Shown: positions 31,978-42,690, counted from the first letter of the stretch. The stretch: 64,000 bases of DNA from Lepas anatifera (GCA_034440635.1 JAOTON010002241.1:434001-498000); one strand, 5' to 3'. A program made the numbers and translations. The notes: generated by a model from the sequence alone, not told the origin.

Positions 31978-33300
31978 AGTGAGACGCAATGGAACTTCCC
32001 AAAAGTTGTCACATCCACTCTATATACACCAAAACATCATCATTGCTTGATTTGAGTGGAGAAAGGAACATTGACCCTCGAACAAAAATGTAAAAAGCTA
32101 CGCCGACAGAATTACTCTGCAAGAGGCGAAACCGCTAAGACACCAGGCTCTCAATCATAAAATAAAACAATAATGGCTCCAATGTGATGGAATGGAAGAT
32201 ATTTAACTATTTCCAATTGTTAGTGCTTAGGGGGATGGGGCTCGCAGGCGATATTACTGGAAGAAACTTAGTCAGCCTAATGTTTATCTGCGCTTAAGAA
32301 ACTCCTGTCAATGAAAAAATAAAAACGGTGGAAGGAATAATATGCACGGCTTATATCATTGACTCCAAAATAAAAAGCGGTAAACACTCTAGCCCGCTGT
32401 AGAGCCCGGAGTGCTGAACTAAAGCAAGTACCTAACACTTAACGCTGATGAAAGACAAAAGAGGCAGATACCAACGAAGATTGAGGGGAAAAGTAGGACT
32501 CCTCGACTTGGCAAGGCCGATACAAAATTTCCCGTCTGGAAACTGCCCAACAATAAAGCGCAATTTCTGATTTTATCCTTCCTTTGTAACATTGGACATC
32601 TGCCGCAATCATTCATCTGTTTTTAGTGTTACTTACCTGTTTTCACAATCAAGGTTTACGTGGTTAGGGGTATTCCTTATTATATTTATATAACAGTTAC
32701 ATTATATCAGTATCACAAAGAACTATTATCTTTAAGGTAGTTCTTTATTACACAACTAATTATAGTTTTCAGACTTCTTGGCTGTGAGATGGTAGCTAAA
32801 GCGTTGGACGGGGTATCGGCATATTTCTCTGCTTTCCTTTAGTGCAGCTCCTTGTGCATCCTGAGTACTGAATCCGAATTTCGGATGTTTTAAGTTTTCT
32901 TCTAGTATTATTTACCTCTTCCGTTATATTTAACAGTGTTTTACAGTTACTATGGTCACTCCTACCAATATCGTTTTATGTGAAAGGTAGCAGACAGCAA
33001 ACAGAGGAAAACAAGTTGTGGGAAATCAGCTTAGACTTATCATTTATTACCTGGTGAAGTCTTAAAGTGAGGCTGCTTTCGTTTATAACATTACCCTTTA
33101 ACTCTTTTAGCGTTTCCCCCTTTTTGCGTTGCAGGTTTTGTATGTACAAGCCATTGGCTGTTTTGAGGGGGCACTAATTGTGAAGTAATATTTTATTTAC
33201 ACTTAAAACCTGACCTTACCAATTGATTTCAAGAGAATCTTGCAAAAAAATGTCCTGCTCCCAGTCCAGATAAGTGGTCGGATTTCTGACACTTACCTGG
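31978..33300. other. No recognised feature
   Basis: This is A/T-rich unique sequence. Short frames lack recognisable homology. Confidence 0.4.
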
Positions 33301-33307
33301 GGTAAAC

Positions 33308-33372
33308 CAAGCAGCTTTTGGTTTTACGACACACCGACTGCTGAGGCCATATGTTGCCGCCAATCCTCACCC
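33308..33372 (-). repeat. SINE body/tail fragment
   Basis: ggttttacgacacaccgactgctgaggccatatgttgccgccaatcctcaccctgtt is the reverse complement of the SINE body. A (GA)n run at 33385 follows. Confidence 0.65.
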
Positions 33373-33754
33373 TGTTAAGAGAGGGAGAGAGAGAGAGAGA
33401 ATCCTTTGTTTACAGACTCGAGGTCCAGTTACTACTTCCAAAAACAAAACAAAAACACGTTCTCCACTCATATTCACACACACACCCAACGCTTCTTCAT
33501 ACAGGGCACTATTCAGGCCTTTCTAATTTTTGAGGTGAAGGCCAGTCACTGTGGAACAATCTATTGAATTGTGTTATCGAGTGCATATCCTTTTTACAAA
33601 ACCCACCGCTTTCCTGTAACAGGCATCAAAATTATCATTCTTTCACTAACAAACATACCGCACGCTGCAAATCTTTCGTAACCAAAGAACATTCTGGGAT
33701 TTTAAAAAACCTTGAATTTTGTTAGGGGCTAAGGGGATCGGAAAGACTTATACA
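33373..33754. other. Sequence between SINE tail and tRNA-like head
   Basis: No TIRs are seen. It may be an insertion splitting one SINE, or ordinary sequence between two fragments. Confidence 0.35.
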
Positions 33755-33832
33755 GAATACCCGCCCGGGGATTTGAACCCGGCTGAGCGGCGTGGAAGTC
33801 GAGCGCTCTTTCTCCACCACGCCACATTAATT
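33755..33832 (-). repeat. tRNA-derived SINE head (tRNA-like, not a functional tRNA)
   Basis: The minus strand reads GGCGTGGTGGAGAAAGAGCG (box A region), CTCGACTTCCACGCCGC (anticodon-arm-like), then CCGGGTTCAAATCCCCGGG (box B with a good T stem). The 5' and 3' acceptor strands do not pair and the anticodon stem is poor, so a working tRNA gene is unlikely. Confidence 0.6.
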
Positions 33833-34159
33833 TAAACGCTAATTTTTAACATGTATGGATATCATGCAATGTGTAAATATATATTTATTATATTCTCGTT
33901 CCTGTCTTTCATATATTAGATCCATGCGGTGAACTTATTGTTTGGATCACTCCTGACGTTTGGAGGTACGTCAACCAAAAGTTTTACTTCCCCTGCTGAC
34001 TAAGCCCCCTTCTCCTCAAGAGTTTCTACTCTTCCATCTCCAATCCCCCAGCGGAACAAATGTGCTCCGAGCCGCCATGAATGCCCCGTGAAACAACCAA
34101 ACAAGCCCATAAACACGCCTCTTTCGGCTGACCAATTTCTTACCGGGCCATAAAAGCGG
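33833..34159. other. No recognised feature
   Basis: This is A/T-rich sequence passing into the GC-richer block at 34160. Confidence 0.35.
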
Positions 34160-34700
34160 CTGCTATGGCTCCAGATATCAACTGGAAGTGTTCTCCACGG
34201 AGCGTTCGGCCTCCTCAGTTCAACATTCGCTCTCTCTCTTTGGCCGCCCGGTGGAGTCACGTCTGCTGAGTGGTCAGCGGAGGAAGGCTCACCTTCAGCC
34301 CCGCCGCACCCCTCAACACCCCAGACGTCGCCAGCCATATCGACCGGCCATCCAGCATCGCCCCAGCACGTCTTAAAAAGCCCATATTTCTGCTGTCGAA
34401 TCATCGTGTTGCCATAGCAACCGCGCCCGATGGTCATTACCCGATTGGTTTATCAGGAGGCGGCCATCTTGTCTATGAGCTCCGTCCAGATAATATACGG
34501 CGCCGCGGTCAGCAGGCGGGCAGAGGCACCGTCAGACATTTCAAAAGTAGGCGCACTAGCTTTTATGGTTCTTTCCATGAAAATGAACTGCTGGAAGCAA
34601 TGTGTCTGAGGGTAAACGTGCTGAATGGCTTACAGGTGAGTAGTTTTTGGACTCTGTTTTATTACTTTGAGGAGGGCCGATGTTTAAGCTGAATTAAGCA
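34160..34700 (+). promoter_or_regulatory. Candidate promoter with first exon
   Basis: Within about 65 bp lie an RFX-type X-box (34408-34421), an inverted CCAAT box (ATTGG, 34444-34448) and a YY1-like element (AAGATGGCCG on the minus strand, 34461-34470). A consensus 5' splice site, CAG|GTGAGT, occurs at 34635/34636. An ATG at 34475 opens only a 42-codon frame; another frame runs open through the donor. No acceptor or downstream exon is identified, so direction and product are unknown. Such a cluster is common in vertebrate and invertebrate housekeeping or ciliary promoters, but here it is inference from motifs. Confidence 0.4.
34408..34421. promoter_or_regulatory. RFX X-box (GTTGCCATAGCAAC)
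   Basis: This matches the RFX consensus GTNRCC-N(0-3)-RGYAAC at every defined position. RFX factors regulate ciliary genes across animals. Occupancy is not shown by sequence. Confidence 0.6.
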
Positions 34701-34845
34701 AACATAATATAGGTATCATTACTTTCTCACGTATCCCTTCATAGGATGTCATTTTTCTCTCTTTTTCTATCTTCCTCTCCCTCCTGACTTTAAACATGAG
34801 GGTGATTTAAAAAAAAAACTTTTTTGTCAATAAATTTACAAATTA

Positions 34846-35679
34846 GGGTAAGGGCGGGTAAGAGTACGCAGGAGATAAGAGTACGCAGCAGCTGTTTTGG
34901 TTACTTAGCAACCACTGAGATGGTGGATACCCTGGTATAAAAAAGAAAGGTCAGTGCCTAGGCTGCACACCAAAATTCCACGTGCTCCTGTTCTTTCCGC
35001 GGGAGTACCGAGCAAAATAAGTTTCTAGACACCCTTGAAGTAATATTTCTTAACTGGATAAACTTGTAGACCATGCTTCTATTATCAAAACAAATTGTAT
35101 TACGGTCTGTCATCAGTCAGAAACCTGAGCTAAGAGTGTGCTCCAGGACCGGAGCTCACGCTACAACGCCTCTCAGCATGTTTATGAAGACTTTCTTCAC
35201 AGGGGAGCATGTCCGGCAAGAGTACGCAGTAGACCATTGGGCAAGAGTGCGCATGCTTAAGAGATAGGAAAATTTAATTTTGACTCGGGACAGAGTCCGT
35301 AACTCATATTTGGAAAACCAAACGTTGCAACATAGTTCCTGTATATTCAGAACGATATAACATCATACAATCACCTAGTTTGCCGAAAAAATACTTCGCG
35401 GCTTGGCCTATGCACCTAAAGCATAGCGGGGCATCAGTGCGTACTCCATCCTCCTCTCTTGCGTACTCTTGTCGACCCACTCCGGCAAGAGTGCGCACGT
35501 GACTTTTTATTTTTGATGGGCTCGTGGCGAGTTACTTTCAGAGACATCGAGTTGAAACATGGACCATACATAGACAATTCTTCGGGCTAAATAGCCACAT
35601 AAAATTTTAGCTGTTGGACTTATAGGAGATAAGTGAAAGCCTTTAGAAGTTAGGTGCGTACTCTTGCACGGACTTCCCC
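34846..35679. mobile_element. TA-flanked MITE with AAGAGTACGCA TIR (mariner/pogo-like)
   Basis: TA at 34844-34845 and 35680-35681 flanks inverted ends GGGTAAGGGCGGGTAAGAG and GGGGAAGTCCGTGCAAGAG, both continuing into TACGCA. The motif AAGAGTACGCA or its G variant recurs inside (34876, 35218, 35244, inverted near 35460, and 35486). There is no transposase. The TA duplication suggests Tc1/mariner or pogo mobilisation. Confidence 0.7.
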
Positions 35680-35681
35680 TA

Positions 35682-35799
35682 CTAGGACGATCCGCCCGGT
35701 CAACAGTACCCACGTCAGGTGACTTACCACTACTACCTTTCCTTGCAGCGGCATAATCAGGAAACGCTGTACATAAATCTGCAGTTGATACAAACTTTA
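35682..35799. other. Spacer before giant element 3
   Basis: Nothing is recognised. Confidence 0.4.
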
Positions 35800-36079
35800 C
35801 CCTGAACCAGTGACGGATCTAGGATTTCGTTAAGGGGGGCCCAGGCTCGGAGGGCGCCGAACCTGGGGGCGCCGAACCTGAGGGGCGCCAATTTCAGTGG
35901 CGGATCTAGCCGGTCGGTTTGGGAGGGGCAAACCAAAGTCGAAAAGCAAAAAAAAAACCTCACGCAGTAAAAAGCTGCGCTACCAATATCACTTGCCCGT
36001 AGAATTTTGGGTATTTGAGGCGAAAAGCCAAAAAAACTTCACGGGGTGAAAAATATGGGCTCGAGATACTTCTTCCTAT

Positions 36080-36135
36080 CCAAGGCTGGCTATACTATGA
36101 CTTGCTATACTATGGAGGTCTGGCTATACTATAAC
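36080..36135 (+). repeat. ggctatactatg short tandem repeat
   Basis: ggctggctatactatgacttgctatactatggaggtctggctatactataac holds three copies of a ctatacta core about 18-25 bp apart. Confidence 0.6.
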
Positions 36136-36160
36136 TGAGAATTATTGATATTTACTCCAT

Positions 36161-36255
36161 GATTCTGATGAAGGGCTGTGCCCGAATATATAATCTTCAG
36201 TGTTTTTTACATTTTCGGATTCGAGGCGACAGGCCAGGGAACATCTTATCAACTT
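36161..36255 (+). repeat. Dispersed repeat with hammerhead-like CTGATGA core
   Basis: CTGATGA (36165-36171) is followed by a GGGC-TGT-GCCC stem-loop (36173-36183) and GAA (36184-36186). This resembles the CUGAUGA-stem II-GAA core of hammerhead ribozymes, but with T instead of A after GAA. Relatives are at 21940-22030 and 47127-47222. Penelope-like elements are known to carry such motifs. The rest of a ribozyme fold (stem III, cleavage site) is not evident, so self-cleavage is doubtful. Confidence 0.45.
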
Positions 36256-36433
36256 ATGTTCTGTTTGAAGTTGAGAGTTGGAACACCAAAATCTTGCTTA
36301 TAAACCGAGAAGGAGTAGGGGAAAAAAGGAGGTCGATCGCTTTGGGGGCGAAAACGCAGTTTTGCCCCGAGCTTTTTCGTTTGGGGAATGCCTTTTTCCC
36401 TCCCTCCCCCTTGGATCCGCCACTGGCCAATTT

Positions 36434-36769
36434 ACCACCCAAAAGGCGGCCAGTGTCAATGAAGAACGCGTTTAAAAAAGGATTTGTAAATGCTTACTTT
36501 CATGAAAGCTTCCTTTCAGTGAGGACATGTTCACGTTTACCATCAAGCATATTTCGGGCCAGCTAACGACTGGTACCGTGGTAGAAAATGCTGAAAGCAC
36601 CCACTGACACTAACTGAAGCACGATGAGCAAATAATAGTTATATTCGGTCATGGTAAAAACTGAGGTGTCGTATCCACCACCTCCACTTATCACAGTTGT
36701 CCTGGCTAACGGCTCAATACTGAAATACCCGATTGACGCTAACCTGAGCCTCATAGGCCGCAGAACCTC
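36434..36769. other. Interior of giant element 3
   Basis: The text atttcgggccagc..tgacactaactgaagc and aatacccgattgacgctaacctgagcctcat looks like highly diverged array units. Nothing else is recognised. Confidence 0.35.
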
Positions 36770-37490
36770 TGCGGGCCTGGGCCCCTGAGTTTTCGGTGAC
36801 ATCGATATCGAGTCCCCTCAGCTGATCTGGGACCGCTTTAGTTAACCAGGCTCTCACACTGAACTTGAAACCTATATGTCGCCGCTGAAGCCTATTAAGC
36901 TTTTTGGGGCCCTTTTATTGATATAGGGCCCCCTCAACAGGTCCTGGGCTCTCTGAGCTAAAAAGCTGGAGCTCTGAGCTCTGAGCCCCAAGCTGGATTA
37001 GTGTCCCTTAAGCTGGTCAGGGTCCCCTGGGTTGGTATTGTTTTCGTTTAACTTATATAGATCCCTTCAGCATGTTTGGGGCCCGTTGTGCGTATCTGGG
37101 CACTAGTTCGTCGAGGCACCCAGCTAGTCTGGCCCTATTAGTTTTATGGGCCTTCTGAGCTTCTGCAGGTTCCTCTCAGAGTGTCTGGGCCCCATGAGTT
37201 GAAAATTGGACCCCTGGGTTAGTTTTGGGTTCCTGAGCTTATTTAGAAACCGTTTAAATAGGTAGGCACCCCACGCTGGTCTTGAGAATCCTGTGTTGGC
37301 GCTGAGGCCAAATGAGCTCGTCGGGGGCCCTTATCTGGGGCCCCCTTAACTGGCACGGACCCCTCAGCTAATTTTGGAGACCCAAAATCCCTCCTACCGG
37401 ATTCCACCCACGCCAGATTTCCTGACTCCCTGAGGGCCCCTGGGGGCCATTGGGGATTTTCCCGCGATCAGCGCTAGGGCCCCTCCCCGA
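36770..37490 (+). repeat. Degenerate GGGCCCC / tcagctggtctgggcccc array
   Basis: Irregular 25-40-bp units are built around gagct..tctggg(c)ccc and cctcagctNNtctggg. They are too diverged to define a consensus, but clearly repetitive. Confidence 0.65.
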
Positions 37491-37494
37491 GACA

Positions 37495-38310
37495 AAGCTT
37501 ACAACATGTCTCTGTGTATATACTCTAGCATCTGCCAGAGCTGAGCTAGAATCATTTTTAGGCACACTTCGCTTCCTCTCGTTACGGCGAATCATCAAAT
37601 AATGCATAATATGACTATACTAGGTCAAAACATAAAAATGACCTGACCTAAGGCTAGGTCAAGGTCACCATCTAGCCTAGCATAGTCAGTATGCATATGA
37701 ATCAACTCACAATAGCAATAAAAAATGGTATCAAAATACGGGTTTTATCAATATTTCCTGCAAAGCAATTAACCCAAGTCTTAATAAAACCTGCTTAGGA
37801 AGCCCCAGATGAACTCTCAGAGGTAACATGTCTAAACTTGCAACATGAACCGATAAAGAGGCCTAGGATACCATGATTTGGGGAATCCGAAGGTATTCCA
37901 AGCGGCGTCTGCAGACATAGAGCAATTTTTCGGCAAATTTCTGTTTTACCCCATGCATTTTCAATGGAGAGGTCATGATTCGTACCTGTCCCTAGGCCAT
38001 CGATGGGAAAAATCCCGCAATAAATGTATCAGTACTTTTTGGGCCCATTATATGGTACAAGTTTGAATTCGATAGATTCACCCTTTTCTTACTTACGCCA
38101 ACTTAAACATTTTTTGGGGTGAGGTCACTTGACCTGCACTGGTGACCTGACCTGAGGTGACGCAACCTTAAATTTTGAGGGAAAGTTGCGGAATTGATCA
38201 ATGATAAGGTGTGACAAGTACTGTGTCGCTTTGCGCCGACGTTTTTTCGTGCCACTGGGAGACCTCGAGGGGGTGTTCAAGCACCCCCCAACGGGCCGGA
38301 ACGGGGCTCG
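37495..38310 (+). mobile_element. AGGTCA-rich TTAA-type element copy, ends decayed
   Basis: It is collinear with 4490-5040 and 1-310: cgcttcctctcgttacggcgaatc...gactatactaggtcaaaac, ggtaacatgtctaaacttgcaacatg, gaggtcacttgacctgcactggtgacctgacctgag, and a final gggggtgttcaagcacccccc hairpin. The expected CGAGGG-TTAA right end is replaced by aacgggccggaacgggg. Confidence 0.65.
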
Positions 38311-38605
38311 AATACTCTAGAACAGGGCTGAGGCCAAAAGGGAAGGCTCTAAACAATGTCTGCAATTTTTGGGGTCAAGGTCCTTCAAGGTCATTGACCT
38401 ATTACGGCACAACCCAACATATTATGCCTAATTTACGCTATAACTAGCGCTGTGCCCAAGCTTACCAATGACCTTTGATCAAGCCTTGATCATCAAGGCC
38501 AGTGACCTTTAAAATTGACCTGTAACCTTGATCTAAACACTGAATAACCTTTACTTTCATATAATAGCATATGTCATAATAGGAATCGTAACATTATGCA
38601 ACGTC
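38311..38605. repeat. TTGACCTT-rich segment
   Basis: The words ggtcaaggtccttcaaggtcattgacc, tgacctttgatcaagccttgatcatcaaggcc and ttgacctgtaaccttgatc resemble 28250-28815 rather than the TTAA elements. Confidence 0.55.
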
Positions 38606-38609
38606 ATTT

Positions 38610-41600
38610 AGGGGCTGTCCAGGAGTACCTGTGCTCATCAGGGACACCTATGCTCTCTGGGGGGGCTTTGCTTCGATGAGGCACCTGTGCCACCCAGGGG
38701 CGCCTTCGCTCCCCAATGGACGCAACCTAGCTATCCAGGGGCATCTTTGCTGTTCCGGGGGTGCCTTTGATACCCAGTGCCCAAGGGGAGCTTTTTCTTA
38801 TCCAGGTTCACCATGGTATTGAGGGGCGTATTTTTATTCAAGGTAACCTATACTACCCAGTGGCGCCTACCCTATGCAAGGGGCGCTTAGGCTATCCAGG
38901 GGGCGGCAATTTTCTATGCATAGGGCGCCCTTATGCTCTCCATGGGCACCTCATTCAGAGGGTGCCTCTGATATTCAGGGGCGCTTTTCCTATCAACAGG
39001 GTACCTGTGCCATCTTGGGGCTATTCTTATCAAGGGACGCTGCTGTTATTCAGGAATACCTACACCACTGTCGAGGGTCGCCTTTGCTACCCAGAGGCGC
39101 CTTTACTTCTTAGGAAATTTGGCGCCCGTGCTTTAAGGAGTGCTTCGGCATCGATTGATTGCTCTATTATTGGGCTTAGGTGCACGTGAACCTTGAGCTC
39201 ATGTAGCGCCCATATTGTTGCTAAGGAACACTTATGCTATCAAAGGGCGCCTTTACTATCCAGGGCCGCTGTTTTATTCAAGGCAGTCTGTTCTATCCAC
39301 GGGCATCTGATATTTCGGGGGCGGTGCCTAGGTTATTCAGGAGGCGGTTTTTTTTCTCCACAGGGGCGCACTATTGCTTTCCAGCGGCGCCGTTACTGCC
39401 CAGGGGTGTCTTTCTATCCAGGGGCGCATATGCTGTCTAGGTGTATTTTTCAATCACAGACATGATTGAAATACATGCCCCTACGTTATCCTGGGGTGCT
39501 TTTTGTCTCCGGTGAGGCGCTATTTTTCTCTTCCGGGCACCAGTTTATCCAAGGGCACCTATGCTGTCCAGAGAACCTTTGTTATCTAGGGCTGCCTTCG
39601 CTGTTAAGGGGCACCTTTGCTACCAAAAGGGAGCATTTTACTTTCCTGGAGTGCTTATTTCCATCTAAGGGGAACATATGCTATCTTGGAGCGCCTTTGC
39701 AAACATGGGGCGCACTTTTCTATCCAGGTGCGCCTTTGCACTTGAGGGGCGCCTCTGCAATCCAGGAGGAGCCCAAAATAGATGGAGAATAAGAATTCTG
39801 AAATAAGGCGCTCGAACACTGAAATAAAGTGCCTAGTTATCAGAAAGAGGCGCTCATCTGCTGAGCGGGGAGGACTGCTGGTTGGTGAGGGCAGCGTTCT
39901 CGGAAACGGGGCGCACATACTGAAAAAAGGCACCCGGTTGCAGCGATGGAGCACTAAGCTTTCAGTTATAGGTTAATGAAATGTGGTTAAAGGCAGTCCA
40001 TGCTCAAATTGAGCGCTCGAGCCCTGTAACAGAGCACGCGACTGTCAGACAGGTGTGCCAAAACATAGACAGTAGGGCAGCTGAAGATGGAAAGGGACAC
40101 CTATGATATCCTGGGGGCGCCTGTACTCTCAGGTGAGGCGCTTGTTTTCTTTCTCAGGCGCCTAGTTTATCCATGGCCGCCTATGCTGTCCAGATCATCT
40201 ATTTCAAGAAGGGTTAACTTTGCTGTCCAGGGGCGCCTTTGCTATCCAAGGGCGCATATGATATCTGTAGGGCGCTTTATGCAGAGGGTGCCTAGGCTGT
40301 CCAAGGGCGCCGTCCTAACCAAAGGCCGCCTTTCACTTGCCTGAAGTGCCTATTTCTATGTAAGGAGTGCATATATTATCTAGGAGTGCCCTTGATATAC
40401 GGAGACGCCTTTTTGTCCAGCGGCGCCTTTGCTCTTGAGGGGCGCTGCTCCAATCCAGGGTAGCTGAAGATGGATAAGGGACATCTTTGTTATACAGGGG
40501 GAGCCTGTACTTTCCAATGGGGCGCTCATTTTCCTTCTCAGGCACCTAGTTTATCTAGGGAGCGCATAGGCTATCCAAAGGCGCCTTTGCTTTCGAAGGG
40601 GTGCCTTCCTAGGGGCGCCTTTGCTATCCAGGGGCGCCTTTGCTGTCCAAAGCACTTGTGTTATCCAGGGTTGTCTTTGCTGTCCAGTGGCGCCTTTGCT
40701 ATCTAAAAGTGCATATGATATACGTCGGCGCTTTATCCAGTGGGCGCCTGGACTATCAAAGGGCACTTTTTCTATCCAAGGGTTGCAGTTATTTTCCTGA
40801 AGTGCCTATTTCTATCTAAGGGGCTCCTATTCTGTCCAGGCACCTATGTTTCCCAGATTTGCCTTTGCTGTCCAGGGACGCCTTTGCTATCCAAGGGCAC
40901 CTTTCTTAACCAAGGGGCGCATTTTGCTTTCCTGGAGCGCCTATTCCTATCTAAGGGGCGCATATGTTATCTAGGAGCGCCTTTGATACCAGGAGGCGGC
41001 TTTTTGTCCAGGGGCGCCTTTGCTTTTGGGGGCGCTGCTCCAATGCAGGGCAGCTGAAGGTGGATAAGGGACATCTATGTTATACAGAGGGCGCCTGTAC
41101 TTCCCAGTGGGGCGCTCGTTTTCCTTCTCGGGCTCCTAGTTTATCCAGGGGGCGTCTAGGCTATCCAAAGGCGGCTTTTCTATCGAAGGGGTGCCTTCCT
41201 AGGGGCGCCTTTGATACCCAGGGGCGCCTTTACTGTCCACGGCACTTGTGTTATCCAGGGTTGTATTTGCTGTCCAGGGGCGTCTTTGCTATCCAAGGGT
41301 GCATATGACATCCGTAGGCGCTTTTTCCAGTGGGCGCCTAGGCTATCAAAGGGCGCCTTTTCTACCCAAGGTGAGCATTTTATTTTCCTAAAGCGCCCAT
41401 TGCTATCTAAGGGGCGCTTATGCTGCCCAGGGCACCTATTTTACCAAGATTTGCCTTTACTGCCCAGGGGCGCCTTTCCTAGCCAAGGGCGCATATAGTA
41501 TCCGTAGGGCGCTTCATCCAGGGGGCGCCTAGGCTATCTAAAGGCGGTTTTTCTATCGAAGGGGTGCCTTCCTAGGGGCGCCTTTGCTACCCAGGGGCGC

Positions 41601-42080
41601 CTTTGCTGTCCAGGGGCGCCTTTGCTATCCAAGGGTGCATATGACAAATGACATCCGTAGGGCGCTTTTTCCAGTGGGCGCCTAGGCTATCAAAGGGCGC
41701 CTTTTTCTACCGAAGGTGAGCATTTTATTTTCCTAAAGCGCCTATTTCTATCTAAAGGGCGCTTATGCTGTCCAGTTCACCTATGTTACCAAGATTTGCC
41801 TTTGCTGCCCAGGGGCGCCTTTCCTAGCCAAGGGTGCATATGGTATCCGTAGGGCGCTTCATCCAGGGGGCGCCTAGGCTACCCAGGGGCGCTTCATCCA
41901 GGGGGCGCCTAGGCTACTCAGGCGTGCATTAGTTCCCCATGGCGCAATCTTGCTATCTAGTGGCGCCTTTTCTTTGCCGGGGCGCTTTTGTTAGCTTTCT
42001 AAATTTCATCTTCAACATTTTACTGGGGCGCAAAAGACCAGTAAAGGCGTCTAGTGTTTGGGCAGGGGCGCTTTGCCATG
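38610..42080 (+). repeat. GGGGCGCC minisatellite array with higher-order structure
   Basis: The basic unit is ccaGGGGCGCCTTTGCTat with spacing of about 19-25 bp and many variants (aagggtgcatatgatatccgt, gtgggcgcctaggctatcaa). Higher-order copies are visible: the block beginning gctgaagRtggataagggacatc occurs at about 40455 and 41046, and the block ctatcgaaggggtgccttcctagg at about 41182 and 41554. The 5' part (38610-40000) is more diverged than the 3' part, so amplification was more recent toward the right end. Confidence 0.92.
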
Positions 42081-42270
42081 GTTTTAAGGAGAATGTGTTC
42101 ATTCAAGTGGAAAAAGTGGTATCTACCACCTTGGCGCACGAAATGGGTACAGGCGCGCCGCTCATATCGGCGCCTTCGGCGCCCGATATGAGCTGAGCTT
42201 TACTGGGGCGCTTCGGAGCTAAGGGGGGCCCGGGCCCCTGGGCCCCCTTTGATCCGTTACTGCCCTGAAC

Positions 42271-42539
42271 AACCGAAGAACTGGACAACTTTATAATGAC
42301 ACGCAAGGTTTGAAAATATTTAAATTTGAATTTTTACATACAGGTCTGCATGCAGCCTGTCAATTTCCGGCTAACACGTTGAATGTGGTGAAAGCAGACC
42401 TCGATTCTGCATGAATATGGTACAAGCATTTTCGGACCCTTCCTAAACGCCGTGAGCCTTTAAGTTTCCAGAAATATTTTACAATAGCTCGAAATCCTCG
42501 AGCCTTCGTGCCTTCTGTCTTTATACCCACCTTCTAAAG
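42271..42539. other. No recognised feature
   Basis: This is A/T-rich sequence between giant element 3 and a SINE. Confidence 0.4.
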
Positions 42540-42690
42540 GTTTGCCTTAGCCTTCTCTGGAGTTTCCAAGCTGCTGATCCGGGTTCAAATCCCGTGAGGA
42601 AATGCTGAATAAGGGCCTCTGATCTCTAATATAGCTACCGCTCTATCAAGATGAGAATTGACGATATCATATAACCTAAGCAGTTGGTGC
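42540..42690 (+). repeat. SINE split by a hAT-like MITE (5' part)
   Basis: Box B (CCGGGTTCAAATCCCG, 42583-42598), then tgctgaataagggcc and agaattgacgatatcatataacctaagcagttggtgc, follow the SINE order. The sequence is cut within the gttggtgc motif by the MITE at 42691-42849 and resumes at 42858. Confidence 0.7.

Larger units (their letters stand above)
35895..36425 (-). mobile_element. hAT-like MITE with perfect 8-bp duplication, nested in giant element 3
   Basis: CAGTGGCGGATCTAG at the left and GGATCCGCCACTG at the right are flanked by GCCAATTT at 35887-35894 and 36426-36433. It is the reverse-oriented counterpart of 58903-59333 across its whole length, except for an additional segment of roughly 140 bp (about 36085-36255). 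That segment contains the hammerhead-like repeat and a tandem ctatactatg motif. Confidence 0.92.
35808..42262. mobile_element. Giant non-autonomous hAT-like element 3 (6.5 kb)
   Basis: The left end is CAGTGACGGATCTAGG and the right end, reverse-complemented, is CAGTAACGGATC. Both are followed within 20 bp by aaRgggggcccagg. A perfect 8-bp duplication CCCTGAAC lies at 35800-35807 and 42263-42270. The interior holds a nested hAT MITE (35895-36425), a degenerate GGGCCCC region (36770-37490), AGGTCA-rich sequence (37495-38600) and a 3.4-kb GGGGCGCC array (38610-42080). No transposase is present. Left TIR relatives are at 21181 and 31977. Confidence 0.88.

Noticed and set aside
33755..33832. Functional tRNA gene
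   Set aside because: Box A and box B are present, but the acceptor strands do not pair and the anticodon stem is poor. It matches SINE heads.
34000..34437. 145-residue minus-strand frame as a gene
   Set aside because: I see no recognisable domain. The same block has overlapping frames on the other strand and promoter-like motifs, which fits regulatory DNA better.
38610..42080. CRISPR-like direct repeat array
   Set aside because: Units are adjacent and diverged, without constant repeats and unique spacers, and the DNA is eukaryotic in every other respect. It is a minisatellite.
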